This document shows, in pieces, positions 27,457-34,827 of a DNA stretch of 64,000 nt. The position numbers and the translations under genes were made by a program. This stretch comes from Agrobacterium cavarae. GTDB lineage: Bacteria > Pseudomonadota > Alphaproteobacteria > Rhizobiales > Rhizobiaceae. The notes beneath the pieces were generated by a model that saw only the letters and a list, made by a program, of their open reading frames with translations, did not search any database and had not been told where the DNA came from. The DNA is taken from positions 1 to 64,000 of the forward strand of contig NZ_SISF01000034.1 in assembly GCF_004310285.1 (NCBI RefSeq), given 5' to 3'. Within the stretch, counting starts at the first letter, position 1. The number at the start of each line of letters is the position of its first letter.

Positions 27457-28206
27457 GTGAAATTCAGCCACTATGATGACGGTGTAGAGCTATCGCTCGG
27501 AAACGCCCCGCCTGTGTGGATACACGGCAGCATAATTATCCTGGTTACAGCCCTGACGTTCCCTATCTGGTACAAGTTCTCATCTCGCGGGTTTGCCACT
27601 GCCAGCGTTGTTGCCATCGGAATCGTGTTGTCGATTTTCATTCATGAGGCTGCACATGCATGGGCAGCCATAAAACTTGGCCACCGTGTCGTGCTAATCC
27701 GTCTTCATGTGAGAGGAGGAGAAACGCTTTGGGAGACGAACCGATACAGCAGAAGAGATGACTACCTCGTTACTTTCGCCGGGCCGTTGGCCAATCTCTG
27801 CGCGGGCATAATTGGGCTTGTATTGTATTACGTATTCCTTCCCGATCCCGTTTCTGTTGGGACGGATCAACTATGGCATCGGCCTCCGCCGACATCGCGA
27901 CCTTTCATTTTTGCCGCAATCTTTTGGCTTTCCAATTTCAATCTGGTTCTAACCGTGATCAATTTGCTTCCAGCTTATCCCCTTGACGGAGGTCATATCC
28001 TTCATAACGTCCTGGAAACCCGGTACGGTATACACCGTGCTTTGTTTTGGACGGGCCTTGCCGGAACGATCCTCGCGGTTATATCCAAGTTGATCTTCGT
28101 GGTATCGATCATGGGCGGCGTGGTGATATGGTCTCCGCCAAATTTCCAGGTGAACTACAATGCGATGCAAGCTGGTCGGCAAAAATGGCCGCGACGAGTG
28201 ACGTAG
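27457..28206 (+). CDS. M50 family membrane metalloprotease (site-2 protease type)
   Basis: Polytopic inner membrane protein (249 aa). The zinc motif HEAAH is at residues 63-67 inside a membrane span, and the third ligand is D177 in NLLPAYPLDGG, the second M50 signature. About five to six hydrophobic stretches are visible; no PDZ or CBS domain. Such proteases cleave membrane-bound regulators, but no anti-sigma factor is encoded nearby, so the substrate is unknown. The gene and its flanks are clearly poorer in G+C than the neighbours, and it sits beside a broken gene, which suggests horizontal acquisition. Confidence 0.82.
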   Translation: MKFSHYDDGVELSLGNAPPVWIHGSIIILVTALTFPIWYKFSSRGFATASVVAIGIVLSIFIHEAAHAWAAIKLGHRVVLIRLHVRGGETLWETNRYSRRDDYLVTFAGPLANLCAGIIGLVLYYVFLPDPVSVGTDQLWHRPPPTSRPFIFAAIFWLSNFNLVLTVINLLPAYPLDGGHILHNVLETRYGIHRALFWTGLAGTILAVISKLIFVVSIMGGVVIWSPPNFQVNYNAMQAGRQKWPRRVT

Positions 28207-28369
28207 CCCAAACTCAGCAGGCGAAATTCAAGGTAAGCAGAGAAATCGTTGTGCTGACAAAAATTCTTCGCTTCGCTTTTGTTAAAGGGTTGATCCCACG
28301 TACGCGGCCTTACGTCGAGCGCAAATTTTCAATTCGCGAAACGTATTTATAAGTGCAGTCGAAGCAGGG

Positions 28370-28900
28370 CTACCTCACCCTCGCCATCAGATAGCAGTCG
28401 GCATAGACGCCATTTCGAAGAGCGTATTGCCGCATCGTACCTTCCTTCTCGAAACCGAACTTCTCGTAAAGCCGGATGGCGGGCGCGTTGTCGGTGAAGA
28501 CGTTGAGTTCGATCCGTTTCAAGTCATGCCAGTTATCGGCTGCATCCAACAGTGTTTTGATGAAGAGCGTTCCGAGGCCCTTGCCGGTAAAATCATCGTG
28601 GATGCCGAGCCCTAACGAAGCGGAATGGCGCCTGCGACCCCGCTCCGCGTGGAGGCCAGCATTGCCGATCAGTCGACCGCGCCATTCAGCAACGATCATG
28701 ATATCGGCTGGTGTAAGGGATTCCATATATCGGCGAGTATGAGCAACGCTCTGAAACGGCTGGCGAAGGGTACCGTAGCGGACGCCCGGCATGTTCAGGA
28801 CTTCTGTCAGGGCTTCCGCATCATCCGGACGGAAACCACGGATGATGACGTCATCGAGGGAAAAATCGGCGGGTGAGGGTGGTTCCTGGGATTGCGACAT
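28370..28900 (-). CDS. GNAT family N-acetyltransferase
   Basis: Acetyl-CoA-dependent acetyltransferase (176 aa) of the RimJ/RimL-like type. The acetyl-CoA loop reads DDFTGKGLGTLF (Q/RxxGxG/A pattern) and is followed by ELNVFTDNAPAIRLYEKFGFEKEG, the standard C-terminal half of the fold. The substrate (protein N-terminus, polyamine, antibiotic) is not predictable. The ATG at 28900 has AAAGGAAA upstream; the open frame runs to 29014 but that part lacks conservation. Confidence 0.86.
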   Translation of the reverse strand: MSQSQEPPSPADFSLDDVIIRGFRPDDAEALTEVLNMPGVRYGTLRQPFQSVAHTRRYMESLTPADIMIVAEWRGRLIGNAGLHAERGRRRHSASLGLGIHDDFTGKGLGTLFIKTLLDAADNWHDLKRIELNVFTDNAPAIRLYEKFGFEKEGTMRQYALRNGVYADCYLMARVR

Positions 28901-29106
28901 GCTGTTTCCTTTCAATCGGAAGAGCAGGTGCATTCTGTTGCCCTGCTGCTTCGGCAGGGCTTCGGTGGAATGATCGCGAGACCTATCGCGAAAAGGCTCC
29001 ACACAAGGCTCCACCGTCCACCGGCGTGCCGGTGGTACCCACGGTAAGCATCATTGTGTTGGTGTTTGCGATCATGGCCGCAGGATGCGGTGGCCGGTCG
29101 GTGCTG

Positions 29107-30024
29107 TCAAGTCTTGAAGGACTTGCGCTGCAACAGCCGCCCGTCGATGGCGACGAGACCGGCGGCGATCATTGCCATGCCGATAAAGTGTTTCAGGGCA
29201 AGCTGTTCTCCGAGGACCAGCGAGCCGAGGACGATGGCGCTGACCGGAATGAGAAAGGTAACGAGCGCAAGGTTCGTCGCGCCCGCCGAAGAGAGAATGC
29301 GGAAGAAGATGAGATAGGCGAGTGCGGTGGACAGGAGCGCTATGCCGAAGAGGGCGGCCCATGTTTCGCCGCTCGGCATGGCAAGCGTCCAGGGCCTGTC
29401 GACAAGGAGTGCAACCGGAATGAGAACGAGGCTTGAAGCGGAAATCTGGCCTGTGGCCGTCACCAGGGGCGGCACGCCCATCGCCTTGAAACGCCGTCCG
29501 AAAATGCCCGCGAAGGCGTAGGAGATGGCAGCACCGAGGATGGCAAGCTGACCCCAGAGGCTCGAGCGCTCACCTGTGAGTGCCGCAGGGCCGATCATGG
29601 TCGCGACGCCGACAAAACCGATGATGACGCCAGCAAGCTTGTTGGCGCTGAGCTTCTCATCCGTTGTCATCATATGGGCGACAAGCACGGTGAAGAGCGG
29701 CGTCGTGGCGTTGAGGATAGAGGCCACACCGCTGGCAATATGGGTCTGCCCCCAGACGATCAAGGAGAAGGGGATAATGTTGTTGAGGAGGCCCATGATC
29801 AGGAAGGCGCGGAGAACCTCCGGCTTTCGTGGCAGGCTGTAGCCGAGGACACGGCAGACAGTGAGAAGCGCGAGTGCGGCGATGGTGACCCGCAGCGTGA
29901 CGATGGTGATCGGTGGCAATTCCTTGACCGCGATGCCGACAAAGAAGAAGGAGCCGCCCCAGAGGATGGACAGCGCGACCAGCATTGCCCATTCCGTTGC
30001 ATTCATTCGGCTGTGTACGCTCAT
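29107..30024 (-). CDS. EamA/DMT superfamily transporter
   Basis: Ten-span drug/metabolite transporter (about 305 aa) made of two EamA repeats; the first begins ILWGGSFFFVGIAVKELPP and the second SYAFAGIFGRRFKAMG. It probably exports a metabolite or amino acid from the cytoplasm; the substrate is unknown. The start is uncertain: ATGs at 30039, 30033, 30024 and 30006 are in frame, and I choose 30024 because a GGGG sequence lies about eight bases upstream. It is divergent from the exonuclease gene. Confidence 0.87.
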   Translation of the reverse strand: MSVHSRMNATEWAMLVALSILWGGSFFFVGIAVKELPPITIVTLRVTIAALALLTVCRVLGYSLPRKPEVLRAFLIMGLLNNIIPFSLIVWGQTHIASGVASILNATTPLFTVLVAHMMTTDEKLSANKLAGVIIGFVGVATMIGPAALTGERSSLWGQLAILGAAISYAFAGIFGRRFKAMGVPPLVTATGQISASSLVLIPVALLVDRPWTLAMPSGETWAALFGIALLSTALAYLIFFRILSSAGATNLALVTFLIPVSAIVLGSLVLGEQLALKHFIGMAMIAAGLVAIDGRLLQRKSFKT

Positions 30025-30153
30025 CTCGATCATCCCCATCACGTCATTGATTTCTAAGCTGTGGAGGGTGTCGTTCCCACCCGTTTCTTGTGTGGTGGTT
30101 CATTTCCAAGCCATTTTGTTCTATGCCGTTTGCAACGCACCGGGAATCGCCTC

Positions 30154-30744
30154 TTGAAAACAATCGCCATCGATTTTGAAACCGCCAATGAAGAGCGTGG
30201 CAGCGCCTGTTCTGTCGGGCTGGCATGGATCGAGGATGGCGTGATCACGCGGGTGGAAGAGCGGCTGATTCGACCGAAGGACATGCGATTTTCCCACTTC
30301 AACATTGCGGTGCATGGCATTCGCCCGGCCGATGTGGAAGATGCGCCTGAATTTCCCGAAGTCATGGAAGAGTTTGTCGACGAGTTTCGTGAAGCGACGA
30401 TGATTGCCCATAACGCGGCCTTCGATTTCAGCGTCATGCGCGCGAGCTTCGACAAGTACCGCCAGAGCTATCCGTCGCTCTCTTACTTCTGCAGCGTGAA
30501 GATGGCACAGCGCGTCTGGCCGTCGCTGCCGTCGCATAAGCTCAACATCATCGCCCATCATCTTCAGCTTCGTTTTGTCCACCACAATGCCGCGGAAGAT
30601 GCCGTGGTCTGCGCCTCCGCGGCCATTGCCGCTGCGAAGTCGCTGGCCTTGCAGCATGTGCGCGACATACCGGCGAAGATCGGCATGGTGGCCGGCCGCC
30701 TGCACGCGATGGGTTATGAGCCCTGCACGATGAGAAAACGCTAA
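30154..30744 (+). CDS. DnaQ-like 3'-5' exonuclease (DEDDh family)
   Basis: Stand-alone exonuclease domain (196 aa) with the DEDDh residues in place: D and E in AIDFETA at the N-terminus, D in AHNAAFDFSVM, and H plus D in HHNAAEDA. This places it with DNA polymerase III epsilon/ExoX-type proofreading nucleases acting on DNA or RNA ends. No ATG lies close to the domain; a TTG at 30154 with GGGA eight bases upstream gives the expected start (KTIAIDFET). The longer frame from 30061 is not conserved in character. Confidence 0.85.
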   Translation: MKTIAIDFETANEERGSACSVGLAWIEDGVITRVEERLIRPKDMRFSHFNIAVHGIRPADVEDAPEFPEVMEEFVDEFREATMIAHNAAFDFSVMRASFDKYRQSYPSLSYFCSVKMAQRVWPSLPSHKLNIIAHHLQLRFVHHNAAEDAVVCASAAIAAAKSLALQHVRDIPAKIGMVAGRLHAMGYEPCTMRKR

Positions 30745-30808
30745 CACGCCGATCTTGTTACGCTGACGCGCCATCCTATCTGTTGTCTCAGACACGGAGG
30801 TAAAGGCG

Positions 30809-31297
30809 ATGACATCACAGAAACTTCGAGTGGCACTGGTTGCGGGACTGGCGCTTTTCCCATTTGGCGCATTGGCGCAGGTGGTGGGCAAGGTCGGTGT
30901 CGACTGGACCGGCAATGATATCGTCGTGGAAGCCATCGCCGATCCCAAAGTGAAGGGCGTCACCTGCCACATCACCTATTTCGAGCGCGGCGTGATCGAT
31001 CGCCTCAAGAACGGCAACTGGTTCGAAGACCCATCAAACAACGCCATCTCCTGCAGCCAGACCGGGCCGGTTGAAGTGGGCGATATCGATCTCTCAAAGG
31101 GCGGCGAAGAGGTCTTCCGCCAGGGCATGTCGCTGGTCTGGAAGAAAATGGTGGTCAACCGGATTTACGATAAGACCAACGACACGCTGGTCTACTTGGT
31201 CCATACGCGCGAGCTGACGGATGGCTCGGCGAAGATGGCGATCTCGACCGTGCCGCTCTATGGCCAGACCGTGACGTGGAAAAACGGCAAGCCATAA
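30809..31297 (+). CDS. CreA family periplasmic protein
   Basis: Secreted protein (162 aa) with a clear signal peptide ending at ALAQ near residue 24. The mature part carries the CreA pattern: VDWTGNDIVVEAIADPKVKGVTCH, a second Cys in ISCSQTGPVE, and VNRIYDKTNDTLVYLVHT. CreA proteins are widespread in proteobacteria and of unknown function; two conserved cysteines may form a disulfide. Preceded by GGAGG about nine bases upstream. It stands alone and is followed by a palindromic intergenic element. Confidence 0.88.
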   Translation: MTSQKLRVALVAGLALFPFGALAQVVGKVGVDWTGNDIVVEAIADPKVKGVTCHITYFERGVIDRLKNGNWFEDPSNNAISCSQTGPVEVGDIDLSKGGEEVFRQGMSLVWKKMVVNRIYDKTNDTLVYLVHTRELTDGSAKMAISTVPLYGQTVTWKNGKP

Positions 31298-31334
31298 CAG
31301 TCTATCCAATAATCGCGTTTGGTCGCCTGCAAAT

Positions 31335-31399
31335 GGTAATTTCTGCGCTTCCGGTGCTCACGTACCGAAGTACGCTGCGCTCCGGTTCTCGAAATCACC
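31335..31399. repeat. Imperfect intergenic palindrome (RIME-like)
   Basis: Two arms of about 30 bases, from GGTAATTTC at 31335 to GAAATCACC at 31399, are imperfectly complementary around a CGTAC-CGAA-GTACG centre, and include CCGG and GC-CA blocks on both sides. This form resembles the short mosaic palindromes common between rhizobial genes. It could fold in the creA or cheW transcripts. Confidence 0.55.
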
Positions 31400-31471
31400 C
31401 GTTTCGGCAGACCCACCACAATTCTTGAACAGACTGTAGGTACGGGTGGGTATACAGGAAGTCGCGCAACG

Positions 31472-31500
31472 AAAAACGGCGGACCAAAGGCCCGCCGTTA
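31472..31500 (-). terminator. Terminator after cheW (minus strand)
   Basis: Read on the minus strand, an 8-bp stem (AACGGCGG / CCGCCGTT) with a 9-base loop is followed by a run of five T residues. It begins about 25 bases beyond the cheW stop. Confidence 0.8.
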
Positions 31501-31523
31501 TCTGAAATCCAAGATGCCTGACG

Positions 31524-31991
31524 TTATGCGGCTTCGCGCGACAATTCGTCGGCAATGACCGTGTCGAGGTTGAGGAAGCAGACCATGCTCTTTTCCAGCG
31601 CCACGATGCCGCGGCAGAAATTGCGCTGCTCTTCCGGGATGATTTCCGGGGCGGGCTGGAGGTCTTCGGAGCGGATGGTCATCATGTCGGAGACCTGTTC
31701 GACCAAAAGGCCGACCAGCTTGCCGCCGATGTCTGTAACGATGATCGCGGAACGCTCGGAGGGTTCGGTCATCTTCATGCCGAGACGGCAGGCCATGTCA
31801 ATAACCGGGATCACCGCACCGCGAAGGTTGATGAGGCCGAGAACGTAGGGCGGAGTATGGGGCATTGGCGTCACCGGCGCCCAACCGCGGATTTCGCGGA
31901 TCGCCATGATGTCGATGCAGAATTCCTGATCGCCGAGATGGAAGGAAACGATTTCGAGGTATGCGCCGGATTGTTTGATGGCGTTCGACAT
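31524..31991 (-). CDS. cheW: Chemotaxis coupling protein CheW
   Basis: Cytoplasmic SH3-like adaptor (155 aa) that links methyl-accepting chemoreceptors to the kinase CheA. The pattern YLEIVSFHLGDQEFCIDIMAIREIRGW and the following NLRGAVIPVIDM and DGLLVEQVSD-type motif are characteristic. It is a single CheW domain without extra parts. The ATG at 31991 matches the domain start; the upstream open extension is not conserved in character. It is isolated from other chemotaxis genes here, so it may serve a cluster elsewhere in the genome. Confidence 0.93.
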   Translation of the reverse strand: MSNAIKQSGAYLEIVSFHLGDQEFCIDIMAIREIRGWAPVTPMPHTPPYVLGLINLRGAVIPVIDMACRLGMKMTEPSERSAIIVTDIGGKLVGLLVEQVSDMMTIRSEDLQPAPEIIPEEQRNFCRGIVALEKSMVCFLNLDTVIADELSREAA

Positions 31992-32210
31992 GGTCGTTGC
32001 TTGTCCTGGCGGCTCTCTGGCGGGCCGTGTGCTGGGAAGGATGAATGCGGCGTCCAGGTGAAATCCGGTGACATCATGTCGTGCGCTTGCGCGGACCGCT
32101 GGCGACCATGATGGCAAGAATCGTTTAAACTTTCACTAACGGATGTGAAAGCTTACAATCCAGGCCGTTCCGTGCTTCTCCTTGGGGTCGCCGTGGAGTA
32201 TAAGAGGACG

Positions 32211-32369
32211 ATGAGCGCATTATTGTCCCACTCCGGCAAGCTTCTGCTTGCAGCTCTTGCCACGGGCGCTGTCCTTTTCGGCGTGATCGCTACCTTTGAC
32301 GGCTGGCTTCGACACGGCACCGATATCTTTATTGCGTCTGTGCAGAATGGCATCGCCTGGTGCTTCTGA
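32211..32369 (+). CDS. Small membrane protein, conserved hypothetical (52 aa)
   Basis: Predicted one-span protein with N-terminal LLSHSGKLLLAALATGAVLFGV hydrophobic stretch and a C-terminal part ending GIAWCF. The ATG has AGAGG four bases upstream, much better than the ATG 22 codons earlier in the same frame. The ending with a Trp-Cys pair seems familiar from rhizobial hypothetical proteins, but I cannot name a family. Lies alone between cheW and the SCO gene. Confidence 0.6.
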   Translation: MSALLSHSGKLLLAALATGAVLFGVIATFDGWLRHGTDIFIASVQNGIAWCF

Positions 32370-32520
32370 CAGGCGGCTCTCGAGGCTGCGGCATAGCGCG
32401 GTATTGAGACAAAAGAGCGCGGTTGTGCTTTCCAGCCGTTCTTGATTTGCGCAACCTCAATGGCTTGGCTATCACTCGCATAGGGCGCCTGCCGCCAATT
32501 ATCGCATGGTGAGGAACAGC

Positions 32521-33120
32521 ATGAAATCGATCCGTCTCGCGCTCTGGGGTGCCGTCGTCGTTCTCTTGGGCGTCATGGGCTGGTTGACGATGGAATTGAC
32601 CAACAGCCGTGAGCAGATGGTGGAGGAGGCCTATGGCACGCCCTTCCAGCTCGTTGCGCAGAATGGTCAGCCGATTACCGAGAAGGCGTTTCAGGGCAAG
32701 CCGACAGCGCTGTTCTTCGGCTTCACCCATTGCCCTGAAGTCTGCCCCACCACGCTGTTTGAGCTGAATGGCTGGATGGAGAAGGTCGACCCGGCGGGCG
32801 ACAAGCTGCAGGCCTATTTCGTTTCGGTCGATCCCGAACGCGACACGCCCGAGGTGATGAACCAGTATATCTCCAACGTCTCCAAGCGGATTACCGGCAT
32901 TACCGGTGCACCGGACAAGATCGCTGAAACGCTGAAGGGTTATCGCATCTATGCCAAGAAGGTGCCGGTCGACGAGAAGGACCCGAATGGCGATTACACC
33001 ATGGACCATACGGCCTCGGTGATCCTGCTTCGCCCGGACGGTTCCTTCGGCGGCACGATTGCCTATGGCGAAAATCCTGATGTGGCCGTTCAGAAGCTGC
33101 AAAATCTCGTCAAGTCCTGA
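32521..33120 (+). CDS. SCO1/SenC family copper chaperone
   Basis: Membrane-anchored, periplasm-facing thioredoxin-fold protein (199 aa) that delivers copper to cytochrome c oxidase CuA. One N-terminal membrane span (residues 5-25), then the copper ligands C71 and C75 (CPEVC) and H163 (TMDHTASVILL). GFTHCPEVCPTT is the family hallmark. The ATG at 32521 has GAGG six bases upstream; another ATG five codons before is possible. No oxidase genes lie in this window. Confidence 0.92.
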   Translation: MKSIRLALWGAVVVLLGVMGWLTMELTNSREQMVEEAYGTPFQLVAQNGQPITEKAFQGKPTALFFGFTHCPEVCPTTLFELNGWMEKVDPAGDKLQAYFVSVDPERDTPEVMNQYISNVSKRITGITGAPDKIAETLKGYRIYAKKVPVDEKDPNGDYTMDHTASVILLRPDGSFGGTIAYGENPDVAVQKLQNLVKS

Positions 33121-33308
33121 CAGGTCGGCGTAAGAAACGCCTTCCGCTCCATTGGATTGCCGCGTGTTTTGTGGCAAAGGCTGACGCTTCAACCAGCTGA
33201 AGCGTGTGGCGATTGATCCTCACGCTTGAAGCCCTCGTTTCGTTGCATGTCATCAACGCAAGATCGCTTATCGGTATTGCGCAACATGCCTTAGGGAAAG
33301 CGTCCGTC

Positions 33309-34193
33309 GTGAGTGAAATCCGTCTCTATGTCACCACAACCGAAGTTCAGGCAGGCGACGTGCTTGATGTGATGTCGGAAGTCTTCGGCGAGGAAGATAT
33401 CGCGATCGCGACCACCGAGGTCGATGAGAAGCGCGATATCTGGGAAGCATCGATCTACTTGCTTCTGGAGCAGGAAGACGAGATCACCGAGCGCTTTCAG
33501 ACGCTGTTGCAGGCTTCCTTTCCGCATCTTGCGATCGAGCGCGAAGTCATTCCCGATGTCGACTGGATCGCCAAGTCGCTGGAAGGACTGAAGCCGGTGC
33601 GGGCAGGGCGCTTCCTGGTGCATGGTTCGCATGACCGCGACAAGGTTCGTCCAAACGATCTGGCCATCGAAATCGAGGCCGGTCAGGCTTTCGGCACCGG
33701 GCATCACGGCACCACGTCAGGCTGCCTGGAGATGATCGAGGACGTTCTGCGTTCGCGCACGATCCGCAACGCGCTGGATCTCGGCACGGGCAGCGGTGTT
33801 TTGGCAATTGCGACGGCAAAGATGCGCAAGGTGCCGGTACTGGCCACCGATATCGATCCGATCGCGACGCGTGTCGCCAAGGAGAATGCGAAGCTGAACG
33901 GCATCGCCTCCGGCATTGCCTTCGAGACAGCGCCCGGTTTCCACTCGGATTCCTTTCGCCGTCATGGGCCATTCGATCTGATCATCGCCAATATTTTGGC
34001 GCGTCCACTGATCAAGATGGCGCCGCAACTCGTGGCGCATCTGGCGCCCGGCGGCACGGTCATCCTATCGGGTATTCTCAGCACCCAGCGCTGGAAGGTT
34101 CTGTCCGCCTATAACGGCATGAAGCTCAGCCACATCCGCACTATCTGGCGCAATGGCTGGGTCACGATCCATCTTCGTCGCGACATGCTCTGA
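33309..34193 (+). CDS. prmA: Ribosomal protein L11 methyltransferase PrmA
   Basis: SAM-dependent methyltransferase (294 aa) that trimethylates ribosomal protein L11. The N-terminal L11-recognition domain begins SEIRLYVTTTE; then come the PrmA signature AFGTGHHGTT, the SAM loop LDLGTGSGVLAI near residue 158, and the NILA catalytic motif. The start is GTG at 33309, where the family sequence begins; the frame is open further upstream but that part is unlike PrmA. A terminator lies nine bases after the stop. Confidence 0.94.
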   Translation: MSEIRLYVTTTEVQAGDVLDVMSEVFGEEDIAIATTEVDEKRDIWEASIYLLLEQEDEITERFQTLLQASFPHLAIEREVIPDVDWIAKSLEGLKPVRAGRFLVHGSHDRDKVRPNDLAIEIEAGQAFGTGHHGTTSGCLEMIEDVLRSRTIRNALDLGTGSGVLAIATAKMRKVPVLATDIDPIATRVAKENAKLNGIASGIAFETAPGFHSDSFRRHGPFDLIIANILARPLIKMAPQLVAHLAPGGTVILSGILSTQRWKVLSAYNGMKLSHIRTIWRNGWVTIHLRRDML

Positions 34194-34201
34194 CGACATG
34201 A

Positions 34202-34229
34202 AAAAGGCGACGCTTGCGCGCCGCCTTTT
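34202..34229 (+). terminator. Rho-independent terminator after prmA
   Basis: An 8-bp stem (AAAAGGCG / CGCCTTTT) with a 12-base GC-rich loop that can pair internally. The 3' arm ends in four T residues. It follows the prmA stop by nine bases. Confidence 0.75.
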
Positions 34230-34330
34230 CAATCGGTCCTGCCGACCGAATCCGCGAGCCTTGGGAGGAGAGGCTCAAGCGGATAAACGTATTCCTTGTT
34301 CAGCGAGCCGGGAGGAAGCTCGCCTCACGA

Positions 34331-34504
34331 TCAGAATACGTAAGTGGATTTCGCCTTGCGACGCAGTTCTTCGCGCGTAGTGCCGAAAGCGGCAATGGTG
34401 GTGTCGTCCAAGTTCAGCATTGCGCTGCTGACATAACGGTCTGCCTGCCGCTGACGGGCTTCGACGACGCGTTCAAATGCGGTGCGAAAGATCGACTTCG
34501 ACAT
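34331..34504 (-). CDS. Small conserved hypothetical protein (57 aa)
   Basis: Predicted soluble helical protein rich in Arg, Gln and Ala: SIFRTAFERVVEARQRQADRYV followed by LDDTTIAAFGTTREELRR. This arrangement, a helix plus a short second helix with a DD(E/T)L-like pattern, is recognisable in DUF1127-type and related rhizobial small proteins, but I do not assign a family. AAGG lies nine bases before the ATG at 34504; the ATG at 34513 abuts it and is less likely. Confidence 0.65.
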   Translation of the reverse strand: MSKSIFRTAFERVVEARQRQADRYVSSAMLNLDDTTIAAFGTTREELRRKAKSTYVF

Positions 34505-34827
34505 GTTGGACATCCTTGTTCTGCGGGGTTTTCGTTGCCCCTTCGATGCTTTGGAATTTAGGACAGTGCAGCTCCGGACGCCATAGCCGCTTCGACATTC
34601 GTGCTATGCGTTATATGCAATCCTGCGCGTGATCGCCCCTCAGATTTGCGCAATCTGCCTAACTATTGGGCGGATGGAGGTGCCGTGGGATGGCGCTCGC
34701 TTTGATCTGGACCTGCGAGAGGCTGCCGCGCTATGGTCTGTAAAAGATGCGTAGATTCCAAAAGACAGAGCGTCCTTTGTGCGTCCAATAAGACGCACGG
34801 CGCTCTGGACAATCCAGAAAGCATGCC
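34505..34827. other. Divergent intergenic region upstream of aminopeptidase P
   Basis: About 320 bases between the minus-strand small protein and pepP. It should carry both promoters. It contains a 17-codon leader-like frame at 34690 and, nearer pepP, a two-part stem-loop listed separately. No tRNA or longer gene was seen. Confidence 0.5.
34767..34806 (+). promoter_or_regulatory. Two-part stem-loop in the pepP leader
   Basis: Outer 6-bp stem (AGAGCG / CGCTCT) and inner 7-bp stem (GTGCGTC / GACGCAC) separated by a small internal bulge, with a 6-base loop. It ends 21 bases before the pepP ATG, close enough to affect ribosome access or RNA stability. Its role is inferred only from structure and position. 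Confidence 0.45.
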
